A stretch of 64,000 bases of DNA, taken from NCBI GenBank assembly GCA_964464925.1, contig CAYXLI010000021.1, positions 1 to 64,000 on the forward strand, read 5' to 3'. Shown piece after piece: positions 33,529 through 42,922 of this stretch; the first letter of the stretch is position 1; every line of letters begins with the position of its first letter. Source of the DNA: CAYXLI01 sp964464925. GTDB lineage: Bacteria > Acidobacteriota > Terriglobia > Bryobacterales > Bryobacteraceae. A program made the position numbers and the translations under genes. A model generated the notes under the pieces. That model did not search any database. It saw only the letters and a list, made by a program, of their open reading frames with translations, and had not been told where the DNA came from.

Positions 33529-35912
33529 GCTTTCAGCTCTGCTACGGTTGCGCCTGTCCCGCCCTCCTGGGGGCTGGCGGCATAATATTTCTCGACGTGC
33601 GGGCTCTTTCGCAGCAGGTCGGAAATTGCCTTCTTCAAAATGCCCATGCCGTGCCCGTGTACGATCCGCACGCGATCCACAGACGCCATCGCAGCGTGAT
33701 CCAAGAACTTCTCAACCTCGTCGCAGGCCTCTTCCGCACGCTTTCCGATGATGTTGATCTCCCGGTAGGACGAGTCCCACCGCGGCCCGGCCGTGAAACT
33801 CACATTCGCCGGGAGTTTCTGTTCCTCGGCCGGAGGCAGAACCTCCTGCACATCGTCCACCGATACCTGCATCTTCATGAACCCTGCGTCCACTTCCAAA
33901 TGCCCATCCGCGAGAATTCTTCGGATGCGCGCCGGCTGCCGTATGCCGCGCAGAATCACCCGCGCGCCCTCCTCGATTTTGGGCTTAGCTGCGACCGGAG
34001 CCGCGGATTCTGCCACCGGAGCGGGCAGCACCTCCGCCTCCAGTTGCTCGTGAAACTCTCGCCGTGTCCGGGCGACTTTTCGAAGTGCCTGCTCCGCCGC
34101 CTTCTTTTGCTCGGCCAATGCCGGCAGCGCCGCAATCATCTCCTTCGCCTGAGCCTCGAACCGCGCCGCCAGTTCCTCGTACTTCCGCTCGATCTCACGA
34201 ATCTTCGCGCTCTCTTTTCTCTCCCACTCCTGCTTGAGCGTGATCTCTTTCGCGAGCACGTCGGCCAGCTTTTCTTCAAGCGAGCGCTCCAACGTCGTCG
34301 TTCGCTCCAGCCGCGCCTGCATTTCATTCAGGAATTGTGCAATGTCGCGCTCTGTTGTGCTCATGGCCAGCCGAGCCCGATCGATGATCCGCTTCGGCAT
34401 ACCCAGCCGTGTCGCGATATCCAGACCAGCCGACTTCCCCGGTGATCCCAGCCGTAGCACATAGGTTGGTTGCAGCGTGTAATCGTCAAAGCCCATGGAT
34501 CCGTTCAGCACGGACGACGTATTTGCGCCATATACCTTCAAAGCTAATAGGTGTGTGGATGCGAGCACCATCGTACCGAGCGCGCGGAAATTCTCCAGAA
34601 TCGCCACGCCGAGCGCGCCGCCTTCTTCAGGGTCGGTCGCACGGCCTAACTCATCCAGCAGAACCAGAGAATCCGGAGTCGCGTCGTCCACCATTTCCTT
34701 GATGGAAGTGATATGTGCCGAAAACGTACTCAGGCTCGCTTCGATCGATTGCTGATCGCCAATGTCGGCCAACACCTGATCGAAGACCGGAAACTCCGCT
34801 TCCGACGCCGGCACCGGCAGAGCCGCATGTGCCATCAACGCCAGCAGCCCAACCGTCTTCATACTCACGGTCTTTCCGCCCGTGTTCGGACCGCTGATCA
34901 GCAGCGTACGCGTCCTCCCGTCCAGCGTTAAGGACAGTGGGATGACTTTCTTCTCCTGCTTCTTCAGCACGTCCTGCAAGAGCGGATGCCGGGCCTTTTT
35001 CAGGTGGAGCCTGCGCTCTCCCTCCGCACTGAACACCGGGATCACGCAATCGAAATCCACCGCGAACGCAGCCTTTGCGAACAGCAGGTCCATCTGGCTC
35101 ATCGCTGCCAGGGATTCCCGAATCGCCGCGGCCTGTCCGCGCAGTTTACCCGTGAGTTCGCGCAGGATCCGGTTCACCTCGCGCAGTTCCTCATCCTGCA
35201 GCCGAACCAGTTCGTTGTTCAGATCGATGGTCTCCAGCGGTTCCACAAACAGCGTTTGTCCGCTGCCGCTCGCACCATGGATTACGCCGTCTACGCGCCG
35301 CCTCTGCCCCGCAATCACCGGCACCACGAACCGGTCATTGCGAATCGTGACGAACTCCTCCTGCAGCACACCTTCTTCCCGGTGCGCCCGCAGAAATTTT
35401 TCCAATGAATCCTGAATGTGCCGCCGCTGCTTCTCTATGTCCCGCCGGACCCGGTTCAGCGCGACGCTCGCGTGGTCCGCCACCGTTCCGTCGGAGTTAA
35501 TCTTCCCCGCCACATCCCTCAGCAGCGGACGAAAGTCGGCTAGCCGTTCTGCGCGCTTGGTCAGGAGCGGAAAGCGCGCCGATTGTGAGAGCAGTTGATT
35601 CCGCACCTCGGTCGTGCGCTCCAGCAGCGTAATGATGTCGCCGATTTCGCGTCCGTCCAGCCCTGCGCCTTCAATCCGCAGCTTCTGCACGGCCAGCGTC
35701 GTGTCTACCAAACCGCCGAGCGGCAGCTTGCCCGCAAAGCGCGTGTACGATACCGCTTCCGCCACTTCGGCCAGCGCACCCTCCAGGCGCTCGCGGTCGG
35801 AAATCGGCTCCAGTGCGTCCAGCTCCGCGCGCCCAAATGGGCTCGATACGTACCGCGCGAGCAGTTGCTTTAGGTGAGGAAATTCGAGTAATTCGGAACT
35901 GGTATGCTGCAT
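33525..35912 (-). CDS. mutS2: Endonuclease MutS2 (MutS-like ATPase with Smr domain)
   Basis: 795 aa from the ATG at 35912 (MQHTSSELLEF), the normal start; the longer frame would overlap Nudix coding. The Walker A is 'LLISGPNTGGKTVSMK' near residues 335-349, with 'LVLLDELGRATDPEEGGAL' as Walker B. A long coiled coil (about 510-630) follows. The C-terminal Smr nuclease domain has 'REINIIGKRAEEA' and 'VRIVHGHGMGILKKAI'. MutS2 suppresses recombination or rescues collided ribosomes. It lacks the mismatch-binding domain of MutS1, as expected. It overlaps the Nudix gene by 43 nt. Confidence 0.93.
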   Translation of the reverse strand: MQHTSSELLEFPHLKQLLARYVSSPFGRAELDALEPISDRERLEGALAEVAEAVSYTRFAGKLPLGGLVDTTLAVQKLRIEGAGLDGREIGDIITLLERTTEVRNQLLSQSARFPLLTKRAERLADFRPLLRDVAGKINSDGTVADHASVALNRVRRDIEKQRRHIQDSLEKFLRAHREEGVLQEEFVTIRNDRFVVPVIAGQRRRVDGVIHGASGSGQTLFVEPLETIDLNNELVRLQDEELREVNRILRELTGKLRGQAAAIRESLAAMSQMDLLFAKAAFAVDFDCVIPVFSAEGERRLHLKKARHPLLQDVLKKQEKKVIPLSLTLDGRTRTLLISGPNTGGKTVSMKTVGLLALMAHAALPVPASEAEFPVFDQVLADIGDQQSIEASLSTFSAHITSIKEMVDDATPDSLVLLDELGRATDPEEGGALGVAILENFRALGTMVLASTHLLALKVYGANTSSVLNGSMGFDDYTLQPTYVLRLGSPGKSAGLDIATRLGMPKRIIDRARLAMSTTERDIAQFLNEMQARLERTTTLERSLEEKLADVLAKEITLKQEWERKESAKIREIERKYEELAARFEAQAKEMIAALPALAEQKKAAEQALRKVARTRREFHEQLEAEVLPAPVAESAAPVAAKPKIEEGARVILRGIRQPARIRRILADGHLEVDAGFMKMQVSVDDVQEVLPPAEEQKLPANVSFTAGPRWDSSYREINIIGKRAEEACDEVEKFLDHAAMASVDRVRIVHGHGMGILKKAISDLLRKSPHVEKYYAASPQEGGTGATVAELKA

Positions 35913-36334
35913 CGGGAAAATGCTTTTTGAATGACGGGAAGAGTCCCTTGTGTCAGGAGCAGCGAAGGTAACCGGTCTTTGTGTACCCACTCCACGCGGC
36001 TCACATCGTCGCCAGCTACCATTCTCCCCCCAACTATCCGGCAAACGAAATCGACCAGCACATAGTGATACTCTGCTCTGCCCTCACTATCGGGCATAAT
36101 CCGCTCGAAGATTTCAAAGATGGATTCCGCTTCGACGTCCAACCCCGTCTCCTCCCGCATCTCCCTCCGGATTGCATCGCGCAGAGTCTCTCCGGTCTCC
36201 ACGCCGCCTCCCGGCAATGACCAGTAACCGCGCAGGGGTTCCCCTCCGCGCTCCACCAGTAGAATGGAATCGCCATCCAGAAGAATGGCCCCTACGCCCA
36301 GTACAGGGCGTTCGGGATAACGACGGCTGCTAAT
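35870..36334 (-). CDS. Nudix hydrolase, probable ATT start
   Basis: 154 aa if started at ATT 36334. The Nudix box 'GGGVETGETLRDAIRREMREET' (given in part) is complete, with the Glu pairs for Mg2+. The first strand, 'YPERPVLGVGAILLDGDSIL', lies upstream of the only usual start (GTG 36256), so that start would delete part of the fold. Upstream of the strand the frame contains no ATG, GTG or TTG before a stop; the only candidate is ATT overlapping the previous stop (tATTAg), with AGGAG about 9 nt before it. Substrate unknown. This start is an inference from reading frame and ribosome site. Confidence 0.75.
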   Translation of the reverse strand: MSSRRYPERPVLGVGAILLDGDSILLVERGGEPLRGYWSLPGGGVETGETLRDAIRREMREETGLDVEAESIFEIFERIMPDSEGRAEYHYVLVDFVCRIVGGRMVAGDDVSRVEWVHKDRLPSLLLTQGTLPVIQKAFSRCSIPVPNYSNFLT

Positions 36335-37193
36335 ACTGCACCGCTCCTTTCACATCCAACCGGATCCGGTAGACCGACGTACGAGCTGTGATGTACAAAC
36401 TCTGCAAATCCGCGTCCCCGAAGGCGACATTGCTCGGCGTCTCAGGAATCTCGATTTCTTGCAGAAACTTGCCGTCGGAATTATAAACTTCCACGTGCTT
36501 CGCCGCTATGTACAAGTTGCCCTTCTCGTCCGCCCGCAGGCCATCGGGCACACCCTTGATATCCCTAATTAGGATGCGCTCATTCGTGGTGCTGCCGTTT
36601 TTTTCCAGGTCATAGGCTCGCACATTCCGCTCATCCGAGTTCGCTACATAAAGTATCCTGCCGTTCGGAGAAAGTGCGATCCCGTTCGGCCGTCCTGCCG
36701 GCTTCGCCACCAGTTCGATATCGCCTTTCGGAGAAATGTGATAAACACCGTAAAAATCGAGCTCCCGCGTATCCGCCTGGAATCCGAATGCCGGATCGGT
36801 AAAGTACACATGCCCGTTCCGCGTAACCGCGATATCGTTTGGAGCATTCAGCCGTTTCCCCTGCCATTTCTCCGCCAGCACTTCGATGCTGCCCTTCTTA
36901 TCGCTGCGGACCACTCGCCGTGTCCGGCTCTCACACGTATAGACGCGCCCCTTCTCATCAACAGCATTCCCGTTGGCGCCGTTCGATTTCTCGCGCCACG
37001 CCGAACTGCCCTCGCCCGGGGTGAACTTCATGATCCGGTTAGAAGGTACATCGCTGAACAGGAGGAACCCTTCACGCAACCACACCGGCCCCTCGGTGAA
37101 GGCAAAGTTCGCGGCAACCTTCTCAACTTTTATTTCTGAAAAGCTCTGCGCGCGGCAGATGCTTAGGACGCATAACGCAAGCACCAAACGCAT
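36330..37193 (-). CDS. Secreted SMP-30/gluconolactonase-like beta-propeller protein
   Basis: 287 aa from the ATG at 37193, which starts a clean signal peptide (MRLVLALCVLSICRAQ). The six-bladed propeller shows 'FTEGPVWLREGFLLFSDVP' (Glu metal ligand), 'RLNAPNDIAVTRNGHVYFTD' (given in part; Asn/Asp ligands), 'GRPNGIALSPNGRILYVANS' and 'GVPDGLRADEKGNLYIA'. Family members hydrolyse sugar lactones with Ca2+ or Zn2+. It precedes the Nudix gene with a 5-nt overlap. The substrate is not identifiable. Confidence 0.87.
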   Translation of the reverse strand: MRLVLALCVLSICRAQSFSEIKVEKVAANFAFTEGPVWLREGFLLFSDVPSNRIMKFTPGEGSSAWREKSNGANGNAVDEKGRVYTCESRTRRVVRSDKKGSIEVLAEKWQGKRLNAPNDIAVTRNGHVYFTDPAFGFQADTRELDFYGVYHISPKGDIELVAKPAGRPNGIALSPNGRILYVANSDERNVRAYDLEKNGSTTNERILIRDIKGVPDGLRADEKGNLYIAAKHVEVYNSDGKFLQEIEIPETPSNVAFGDADLQSLYITARTSVYRIRLDVKGAVQY

Positions 37194-37375
37194 ACCATCA
37201 TTCTGCCAGGAGTGCAGGCGCCTGCAATCTTCAGGCAATCACTCTACCTGACTTGCGAAACTGAAAAATAAGGTTAATCTGAAAGAGATAGAACGGCGCA
37301 GAACACGCCACGATCGAGCGCCGCGTGCGTTCCGTGGGCGGGCCGGCGCCGTTCCCGCAGGTCAGAAAACAGGGT

Positions 37376-37423
37376 CTCCGCGCCGGAGTGTCTTGTTTGG
37401 GGAAAGGGTGCTTCGGCGCGGAG
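37376..37423 (-). terminator. Imperfect 13-bp hairpin after the TolB-like gene
   Basis: Positions 37376-37388 pair with 37411-37423 (one G-T) around a 22-nt loop. On the minus strand, the stem is followed by ACCCTGTTTTCT. It lies 67 bp beyond the stop of the TolB-like gene, so it may end the murB transcript. The rest of 37194-37489 holds no gene I can support. Confidence 0.4.
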
Positions 37424-37489
37424 CTGACTTGCTTACTTGTAAAGACGGACGAAACTCGCCGAAGTTTTGTTCCTTCAGAATTTTTTTCG

Positions 37490-38500
37490 CTATTTCTTCG
37501 TGAAGCGAAAGAGTACGATTCCGTACCCCACTCCCGCCTCGTCTTGCGTGTGCGCTACCTGGAAAGCCATGAAGCCGCCATCGGTCGCAACAACGGGATT
37601 GGATGCTTTCCACCCCTCGTAGTCATTGAAGTGCGTTAACCGGGTAAAATCCTTCCCCGTACCGTCCAGCTTTAGCTTCCAGATGTCGATTTGCCGAAAA
37701 CCTGTTCCGCCGCCTAGGGTTTGCACCTGCCGGTCCGACTCGACGCAGGTGTACTTGCCATCAGGAAAGATACCCTCCACCTCGTTATAGGTGCCCGGCG
37801 CTTTCGATTGATTCACTACCTCCTTCGTTTTCAGGTCGATAGTCATCACGCTGGCCAAGCCCTTCGGCTCGTAACACGTGAACGTCATTTTGGTGTCGTT
37901 ATCGAAGAAGTCCTGTGCTTCAATCGTGCAGCTATTGTCCTTGCTTTCGTGCACCACTGTCTTGTTGGTCAGGGCCGGAGCCGACGGGTCGAGTTCCGCC
38001 ACAATCAGCCGCGAAGCTCCTTTGGGAAGTTCCGGGTTCTGGGCCGATGTCTCTGAGAAAGAAATCTTCCGGCTCGTCTTTGAAATCGCCGCGCCCTCGC
38101 TCATCTTCTGGTTCAACCGCACAGGCTTCGAGTTCGGCTTCTGGCTCAAGTACCACAGTTCGTTGTCCTCATGCCGGCTCGTCCGTATGTCCTTGAACCG
38201 TTCAGGCCCAATCAGCAGGTAATCACCGTTCGACAAGTGCATTACCCGCAGAAACGATGCGCCCGGTATCCCACAGGTCAGGCAGCGGATCACGCGCGTC
38301 TTCAGATCGATAACGAACGCATCCCCAAAACTGCCGGACATGAATGCAACTCGCTGGTTATCGGGCGAGATATCCGCGCGCTCCCCGAAGTGCGTCAGCA
38401 TCTCCATGTTTGGCGGCAGATGCTCCAGCGGGTTGCCGGTCTTCCGCTGCGCACTCATCACTCCGCACAGCATGAGGCTAAGCACAAGATATTTATTCAT
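37490..38500 (-). CDS. Secreted TolB/PD40-like beta-propeller protein
   Basis: 336 aa. The signal peptide is 'MNKYLVLSLMLCGVMSAQ'. Repeats of the TolB/PD40 kind are visible: 'ADISPDNQRVAFMSG', 'HLSNGDYLLIGPERF', 'EGIFPDGKYTCVES' and 'SNPVVATDGGFMAFQVA'. Four Cys ('CLTCG', 'SCTIEA', 'TCYEPK') could form disulfides. No enzyme active site is seen. It may bind other periplasmic proteins or glycans. It overlaps the murB stop by 4 nt, an unusual pairing with cell-wall synthesis. Confidence 0.75.
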   Translation of the reverse strand: MNKYLVLSLMLCGVMSAQRKTGNPLEHLPPNMEMLTHFGERADISPDNQRVAFMSGSFGDAFVIDLKTRVIRCLTCGIPGASFLRVMHLSNGDYLLIGPERFKDIRTSRHEDNELWYLSQKPNSKPVRLNQKMSEGAAISKTSRKISFSETSAQNPELPKGASRLIVAELDPSAPALTNKTVVHESKDNSCTIEAQDFFDNDTKMTFTCYEPKGLASVMTIDLKTKEVVNQSKAPGTYNEVEGIFPDGKYTCVESDRQVQTLGGGTGFRQIDIWKLKLDGTGKDFTRLTHFNDYEGWKASNPVVATDGGFMAFQVAHTQDEAGVGYGIVLFRFTKK

Positions 38501-39468
38501 TTACGAAAGCCAATATACTGCACTTCTTCTTCGAGCGGGAATCCGAATCGCGCCACCACGCGCGCTTTCAGATCGTCGATGATCTCGCGTACCTGGCGAG
38601 CCGTTCCACTGCCCTCGTTGTAAATCAGGTTGGCATGATAGTCTGCCACGTGGATGCCGCCATTCTGGATGCCCTTCGCGTCCACCTGCTCCAGGAACCA
38701 CGCACTTGGCACTTTGCCTTCGCGAACCATTTTCGGGGGCACCTCGGCCTGGGCCGATTTGGGCAGCTCGGCAAACAACAGATTTTTGAAAATACTTCCG
38801 GCGCACTTCATCGTCGGAGGATACTTAGCGTTCCGCACCGCAAGAATCTCATCGGCCTGCTTGCGTAACTCCGCCCCGTCTGCAGGCTTCAAATCGATCT
38901 CCGCCGAAAAGATCACCCAATCCTTGCGCCGCTTGAAGATGCTTTCGCGATATCGGAACTCACATTCCGCATTGCCGATCTGCTGCACTTCACGGCCATC
39001 AAAGAACCGAACGGATACCACACTCTCGTGGATCGAACGCCCATAGGCCCCGGCATTCCCGTATACGGCGCCGCCGGTCCACCCGGGAATGCCTGTCATC
39101 GTGTGGATCCCCGCCAGCCCGCGGCCGATCGTGAAGTCCACCAGATCTTGCAGTACTGCGCCGGCATCGAAGGCGACACATGTGGCGCGCTGCCGAATCT
39201 CTTGTGCCGTATAGCGCAGCACCACCCCCCGGAAGCCCTCGTCGGAACAGATCAGGTTACTTCCTCCCCCGATTACTTCGAGAGGACTCCCGCTCTCCCG
39301 CACCGATTGGATGGCGGCGATGAATGCGGCTTCGGTGCCGGCGTCAGCCAGAACGTCCGCGGGACCGCCTATTCCAAAGCGGGTGTAGTCTGCCAACACG
39401 GCATTGGGTCGGATTTTTAGATCAGGAATCGCTTCGAGCCGGGAATTGGCTCTTTGGATACTAAGCAC
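38497..39468 (-). CDS. murB: UDP-N-acetylenolpyruvoylglucosamine reductase
   Basis: 323 aa with a GTG start. FAD-binding segments include 'LEVIGGGSNLICSDEGFRGV' (given in part) and 'GIPGWTGGAVYGNAGAYG'. The catalytic Ser lies in 'CAGSIFKN', and 'HANLIYNEGSGTA' gives the active-site Glu region near the C-terminus. It reduces the enolpyruvyl group to UDP-N-acetylmuramic acid with NADPH. No other mur gene is adjacent, though murB is often with murC in other bacteria. Its stop overlaps the TolB-like gene's start. Confidence 0.93.
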   Translation of the reverse strand: MLSIQRANSRLEAIPDLKIRPNAVLADYTRFGIGGPADVLADAGTEAAFIAAIQSVRESGSPLEVIGGGSNLICSDEGFRGVVLRYTAQEIRQRATCVAFDAGAVLQDLVDFTIGRGLAGIHTMTGIPGWTGGAVYGNAGAYGRSIHESVVSVRFFDGREVQQIGNAECEFRYRESIFKRRKDWVIFSAEIDLKPADGAELRKQADEILAVRNAKYPPTMKCAGSIFKNLLFAELPKSAQAEVPPKMVREGKVPSAWFLEQVDAKGIQNGGIHVADYHANLIYNEGSGTARQVREIIDDLKARVVARFGFPLEEEVQYIGFRK

Positions 39469-39519
39469 TTGATTAGATTATAAAGGCCTAGCCAAAGTTC
39501 CGCGGGCCATTAGCGACGG

Positions 39520-40944
39520 CTATGCGGATTCTACGATCTCGAGGCTGAATGGTGGCAACTCACCTGTCAAACCGGCCTCGGTTCGCGCCCTTGCAACGAG
39601 CTTGTGTACGCCCTTTGGAAGCTGCGGCAAAAACACCCACGTGCGCCAGCCGCTGTTCAGCAGATCCGGCCGCTGAAATACTTCTACCACCTCGGGCCTG
39701 GGATAGAACTCAGTGATACTGGTCATGCGCTCACCATCCGCGAACAGGTCCACCTGCCGTACCGGATCTCCCGTCCGGCTGCTTGCCGCCCAACCCGAGA
39801 GGTGCAAACGCGACCGGTTCAGCGCCTGCAATTCATCGCTGCCGGTGAGTTTATCAATATAGCCGAACACATGGCCGTCCACCGGCGCCAGCGTTTCCAG
39901 CGGGACGAATTCCTTTGCGGGCGGCGGAATCTTCGCAAAATGCTCCTCAATGCCGTCCAGCAGTTCGTCCCCGTCGTACGGAACTCCTGCAACACGGGCC
40001 CTCCGAAGGGCCTGCATCTCTTCCGAATAATCTTTTCCGTAGAAAGTCTTCAGCCCTCGTGAGTAACCCGGTGGCTTCACCAGGGACCGGATCATCTCAA
40101 CACACGACTCGCACTGTTCATGCGGGCATTCGGCCGCATACATCGTCCGCTCCGGAAGCCCTGCTTCCAGGAAGTTCACGCGGTCAGGTGTACACGCAAT
40201 CCGAACCTGCCCGTCATAGTTCAAGTCATAGCCGAGCGAAGGATGCCAGCACGCCTGCCCTCTCGTGACGGGCTTCTTCAGCTTGAAATAGGCGAAGTTC
40301 GGCGCGACGAATTCCCGGATCAGTTCCAATTCTCGCGGCGAGCGGTATTCCAGATCCGTATACTTGCCGGTTGCGTGCATCGCCAGGCCTTCAATCGTAA
40401 ACCCATCGTCTTCCAGCGTATGCAGCGCCTCTTCAGTCCGGTCCATGTTCTCCGGAGCCAGCACTGTGTGAATCGAGATGATTGAAAAGCCCCCATCGCG
40501 CAGGCGGTGGACGCGTGTCCGGAACGAGGAGAAGTCCGTCTGCTGCGGATGGTAGCTGATCACGAATCCCATGCGCTCGCGCTTCAGTTCGGCATACCGC
40601 GCTACGTCCCAACTCGCATTTGTGTAGATGCGCAGGTCAAACCGCTCCTGGCCGATCAATCCGTTTAACAGAGGCACCATGTTACGGTAATCGAGCATGG
40701 TTTCGCCGCCCGTAATCGCAAGGGCAACTCTCTCCTCGCGGATGCGCCCGAATGCGCGCAGCCACTCCTGCACGGAATAATAATCGAATGCGTGCGCCTG
40801 TTTCCCGAACCGTTGCGAGCGTGTGAAGTACACCGGAACTCCACAGAAATCGCAGGAGTAGTTGCACCAATACGAAATCATCCAACGCATACGCATGGTA
40901 TTTCGCACGTGCTCCGGCAACGGATGCTGCTCCAGGTACTGCAT
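39520..40944 (-). CDS. Radical SAM protein with C-terminal beta domain
   Basis: 474 aa. The N-terminal radical SAM core has 'WCNYSCDFCG' with Cys27, Cys31 and Cys34 (CX3CX2C), and 'ALAITGGETMLDYRNMVPLL' (given in part; GGE motif). A second Cys group follows near 230-290 ('ACWHPSLGY', 'IACTPDRV', 'AECPHEQCESCVEM'), like a SPASM/twitch auxiliary cluster site. The last about 130 residues ('LHLSGWAASSRTGDPVRQVD' (given in part), 'PRPEVVEVFQRPDLLNSGWR') form an Ig-like or galactose-binding-like beta domain. The product is unknown; peptide modification is likely by the SPASM resemblance. It lies 20 bp after the outer-membrane barrel gene. Confidence 0.82.
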   Translation of the reverse strand: MQYLEQHPLPEHVRNTMRMRWMISYWCNYSCDFCGVPVYFTRSQRFGKQAHAFDYYSVQEWLRAFGRIREERVALAITGGETMLDYRNMVPLLNGLIGQERFDLRIYTNASWDVARYAELKRERMGFVISYHPQQTDFSSFRTRVHRLRDGGFSIISIHTVLAPENMDRTEEALHTLEDDGFTIEGLAMHATGKYTDLEYRSPRELELIREFVAPNFAYFKLKKPVTRGQACWHPSLGYDLNYDGQVRIACTPDRVNFLEAGLPERTMYAAECPHEQCESCVEMIRSLVKPPGYSRGLKTFYGKDYSEEMQALRRARVAGVPYDGDELLDGIEEHFAKIPPPAKEFVPLETLAPVDGHVFGYIDKLTGSDELQALNRSRLHLSGWAASSRTGDPVRQVDLFADGERMTSITEFYPRPEVVEVFQRPDLLNSGWRTWVFLPQLPKGVHKLVARARTEAGLTGELPPFSLEIVESA

Positions 40945-40964
40945 GAGGATAGCTTCCAGTCTAG

Positions 40965-42182
40965 CTAAAAGCTGTATCGCAGGCCCAAAATCGCGTCCGA
41001 GTTTCTCCTATACTGTCCGAGAAAATCCTGCGCATCTCCGCGAATCAACGCAAATCCAGCGGTCCCCCTCCAGTGCTGGCCGAATGCCTGCGAATATTCG
41101 AACTTCACGTAAACACCGTTGCCGTTCTGCCGGATCGCGCTCTCGGCTGCAATGCTTCGGTTCGGGTCGATGGTGTATTGCGCGCGCGCCAGGATGGCCC
41201 GCGTCAAGCCACGCTCCGGAGAAAAGCCGGGTGTGTGCCTGCTCGCCGTGACTGCCTCGCCTGCATAGCCGCCCACGAACACCCATTCGCCTATCTGTCG
41301 CTCCAATTGAATCACGTAAAGAACGTATTCATCCGCCGACTTATTCGTCGAAGTGAAGTACCCCGCTTCGCCCTTCACCGTCACCCACTTCAGTGGGACC
41401 GCCGCATCACCGCCGTACAAACGTAACTGCGGATAATAGCGCTGCACGTTGACAGCGCCCCGCAACACGTCGAAGTTTCCGTTCAGCAGTGGGAGATGAT
41501 CATACCCGTCATAGAACGATAGCGCTCCTTCATATGCCCTCCCTATATGGTTGAGCCGCACGCCGTACTCCGGCCTGCCTGGATACAGCCCGCCCTCGTC
41601 CTGGATCCGAACGTCATTCAGTTGAGGCGGCAGCACTGTCCAGCGCTGATTCAGCAGGGGCGTGCGGCTTGGGGTAAACCGCGGTTGCCACACCACGTCG
41701 ACGGTATTCGGCCCGGATTCGTATGTGGCGCGCACGGCGGTGACTGACAGAAAGTCATTCTGAATCACACTCAGAAAGTCACGCGGGGCGAACCGGTCCG
41801 TCGGATTCAGAATGTCTGTCCTGCCCCAGCGCACGAATTGCTTGCCCGCTTCCACCGTGAGCTTGGCCCGGTTGTACAGAAGACTGAGCCGGCGAATGCT
41901 GAATGCCGGACGCTGGAGCGTACGGTCGCTCCAGTTCACCTTCCACTCGCGTTCCGTCTCGCGGTGTGTGTCTGCGCGCGCGTCAAATGCACCATTCACC
42001 CGCAACCCCGGCAGCAGTGTTTTGGTTGCTTCATACCGGAACAGGGTTTCCCCTACGGCGTGGCCGCTGTCGTTCGATCCGGCCTGCGGATACAGAATCA
42101 GTCCGGTATCCACAAACCCTCTTTGCGTAAATGACTGGGCTAGCAGCGCGGGTGCAAGCGCCAGAACCCACCAAGCCCTCAT
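40965..42182 (-). CDS. Outer-membrane beta-barrel protein (DUF1302-like)
   Basis: 405 aa. The signal peptide is 'MRAWWVLALAPALLAQ'. Alternating strands continue to the C-terminal aromatic 'LGLRYSF', the outer-membrane assembly signal. 'GKQFVRWGRTDILNPTDRFA' with 'RDFLSV' (given in part) resembles the 'GRQxVxWGxTDxxNPTD' segment of DUF1302 family barrels that act with LolA-like and MMPL/ABC systems. A transport or channel role is inferred. It overlaps the LolA-like gene by 4 nt, strongly linking them. Confidence 0.78.
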   Translation of the reverse strand: MRAWWVLALAPALLAQSFTQRGFVDTGLILYPQAGSNDSGHAVGETLFRYEATKTLLPGLRVNGAFDARADTHRETEREWKVNWSDRTLQRPAFSIRRLSLLYNRAKLTVEAGKQFVRWGRTDILNPTDRFAPRDFLSVIQNDFLSVTAVRATYESGPNTVDVVWQPRFTPSRTPLLNQRWTVLPPQLNDVRIQDEGGLYPGRPEYGVRLNHIGRAYEGALSFYDGYDHLPLLNGNFDVLRGAVNVQRYYPQLRLYGGDAAVPLKWVTVKGEAGYFTSTNKSADEYVLYVIQLERQIGEWVFVGGYAGEAVTASRHTPGFSPERGLTRAILARAQYTIDPNRSIAAESAIRQNGNGVYVKFEYSQAFGQHWRGTAGFALIRGDAQDFLGQYRRNSDAILGLRYSF

Positions 42183-42922
42183 GACTCGCGCCGAAGCGCC
42201 TGCAAGGTAAAGTCTTCATCCTTCAAAGGCACGTTGTATTGTGGCTTCTCCAGGGTGAGAACAGTACGGCTGTTGCGCGTGGCATCGAAGACCTCAATCT
42301 TCTTTGCCGTCCAGATAGTCTGCACCTTCTCCAGGTTTGTGTAGTCGATCCGCCGCATCAGCTTTTCCCCTCTGAAGCCTTCAATCCGGGCGAAGGTGTA
42401 ATTGTCTTTCCTCACCCACACGAGGGAGGTCGTGTATTGCGAAGACTTCTTGGGCTTCGACTCCAGCTTCCAGCACGCGGCGCCGTCCAGCGATTCTTCA
42501 CCGGCCAATTTGTATTCATACTGGTCCACGTCGCGTTCTTCCAGATCCTCGAAGCTAAAGTCCGTGCCGAAAAATCGCGTCGATCGGTCCTGCAGTGCAA
42601 TGCGCCGTTCCCTCTGAATCGCTGGTGTCCACATCCACTGGTCGGATGCACGGTCTTTATGATTGATGACCAAAAGTGCCACACCTTTTACTTCGGCGGG
42701 CGCCATAAAGCGCAGCACGGACTTGCTTTCGCCGAACGATCCGATCCGTTCATACTGCCACCGCTTCTCCGTGACCTTGCTCTTGGCATCGATCACCTTC
42801 AGTGTGCCTTCGTACTTCTGGGAATCGGATCGCGCCCGGTTCTGCGCTTCCCTCACGATCTGCGCCGCATCCTGTCCCCAAACCGCTGAACATAGCGCGA
42901 ACACCAACACCCAACTATTCAT
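42179..42922 (-). CDS. Periplasmic outer-membrane lipoprotein-sorting (LolA-like) protein
   Basis: 247 aa. The signal peptide is 'MNSWVLVFALCSAVWGQ'. The family pattern is clear: 'AAQIVREAQNRARSD', 'KVIDAKSKVTEKRWQYERIG', 'SVLRFMAPAEVKGVALLV', 'QWMWTPAIQRERRIA' and 'GTDFSFEDLE'. These proteins have the LolA half-barrel that carries lipid or lipoprotein through the periplasm. Neighbours are an ABC permease (8-nt overlap) and an outer-membrane barrel, so a three-part export route is likely. Confidence 0.88.
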   Translation of the reverse strand: MNSWVLVFALCSAVWGQDAAQIVREAQNRARSDSQKYEGTLKVIDAKSKVTEKRWQYERIGSFGESKSVLRFMAPAEVKGVALLVINHKDRASDQWMWTPAIQRERRIALQDRSTRFFGTDFSFEDLEERDVDQYEYKLAGEESLDGAACWKLESKPKKSSQYTTSLVWVRKDNYTFARIEGFRGEKLMRRIDYTNLEKVQTIWTAKKIEVFDATRNSRTVLTLEKPQYNVPLKDEDFTLQALRRES

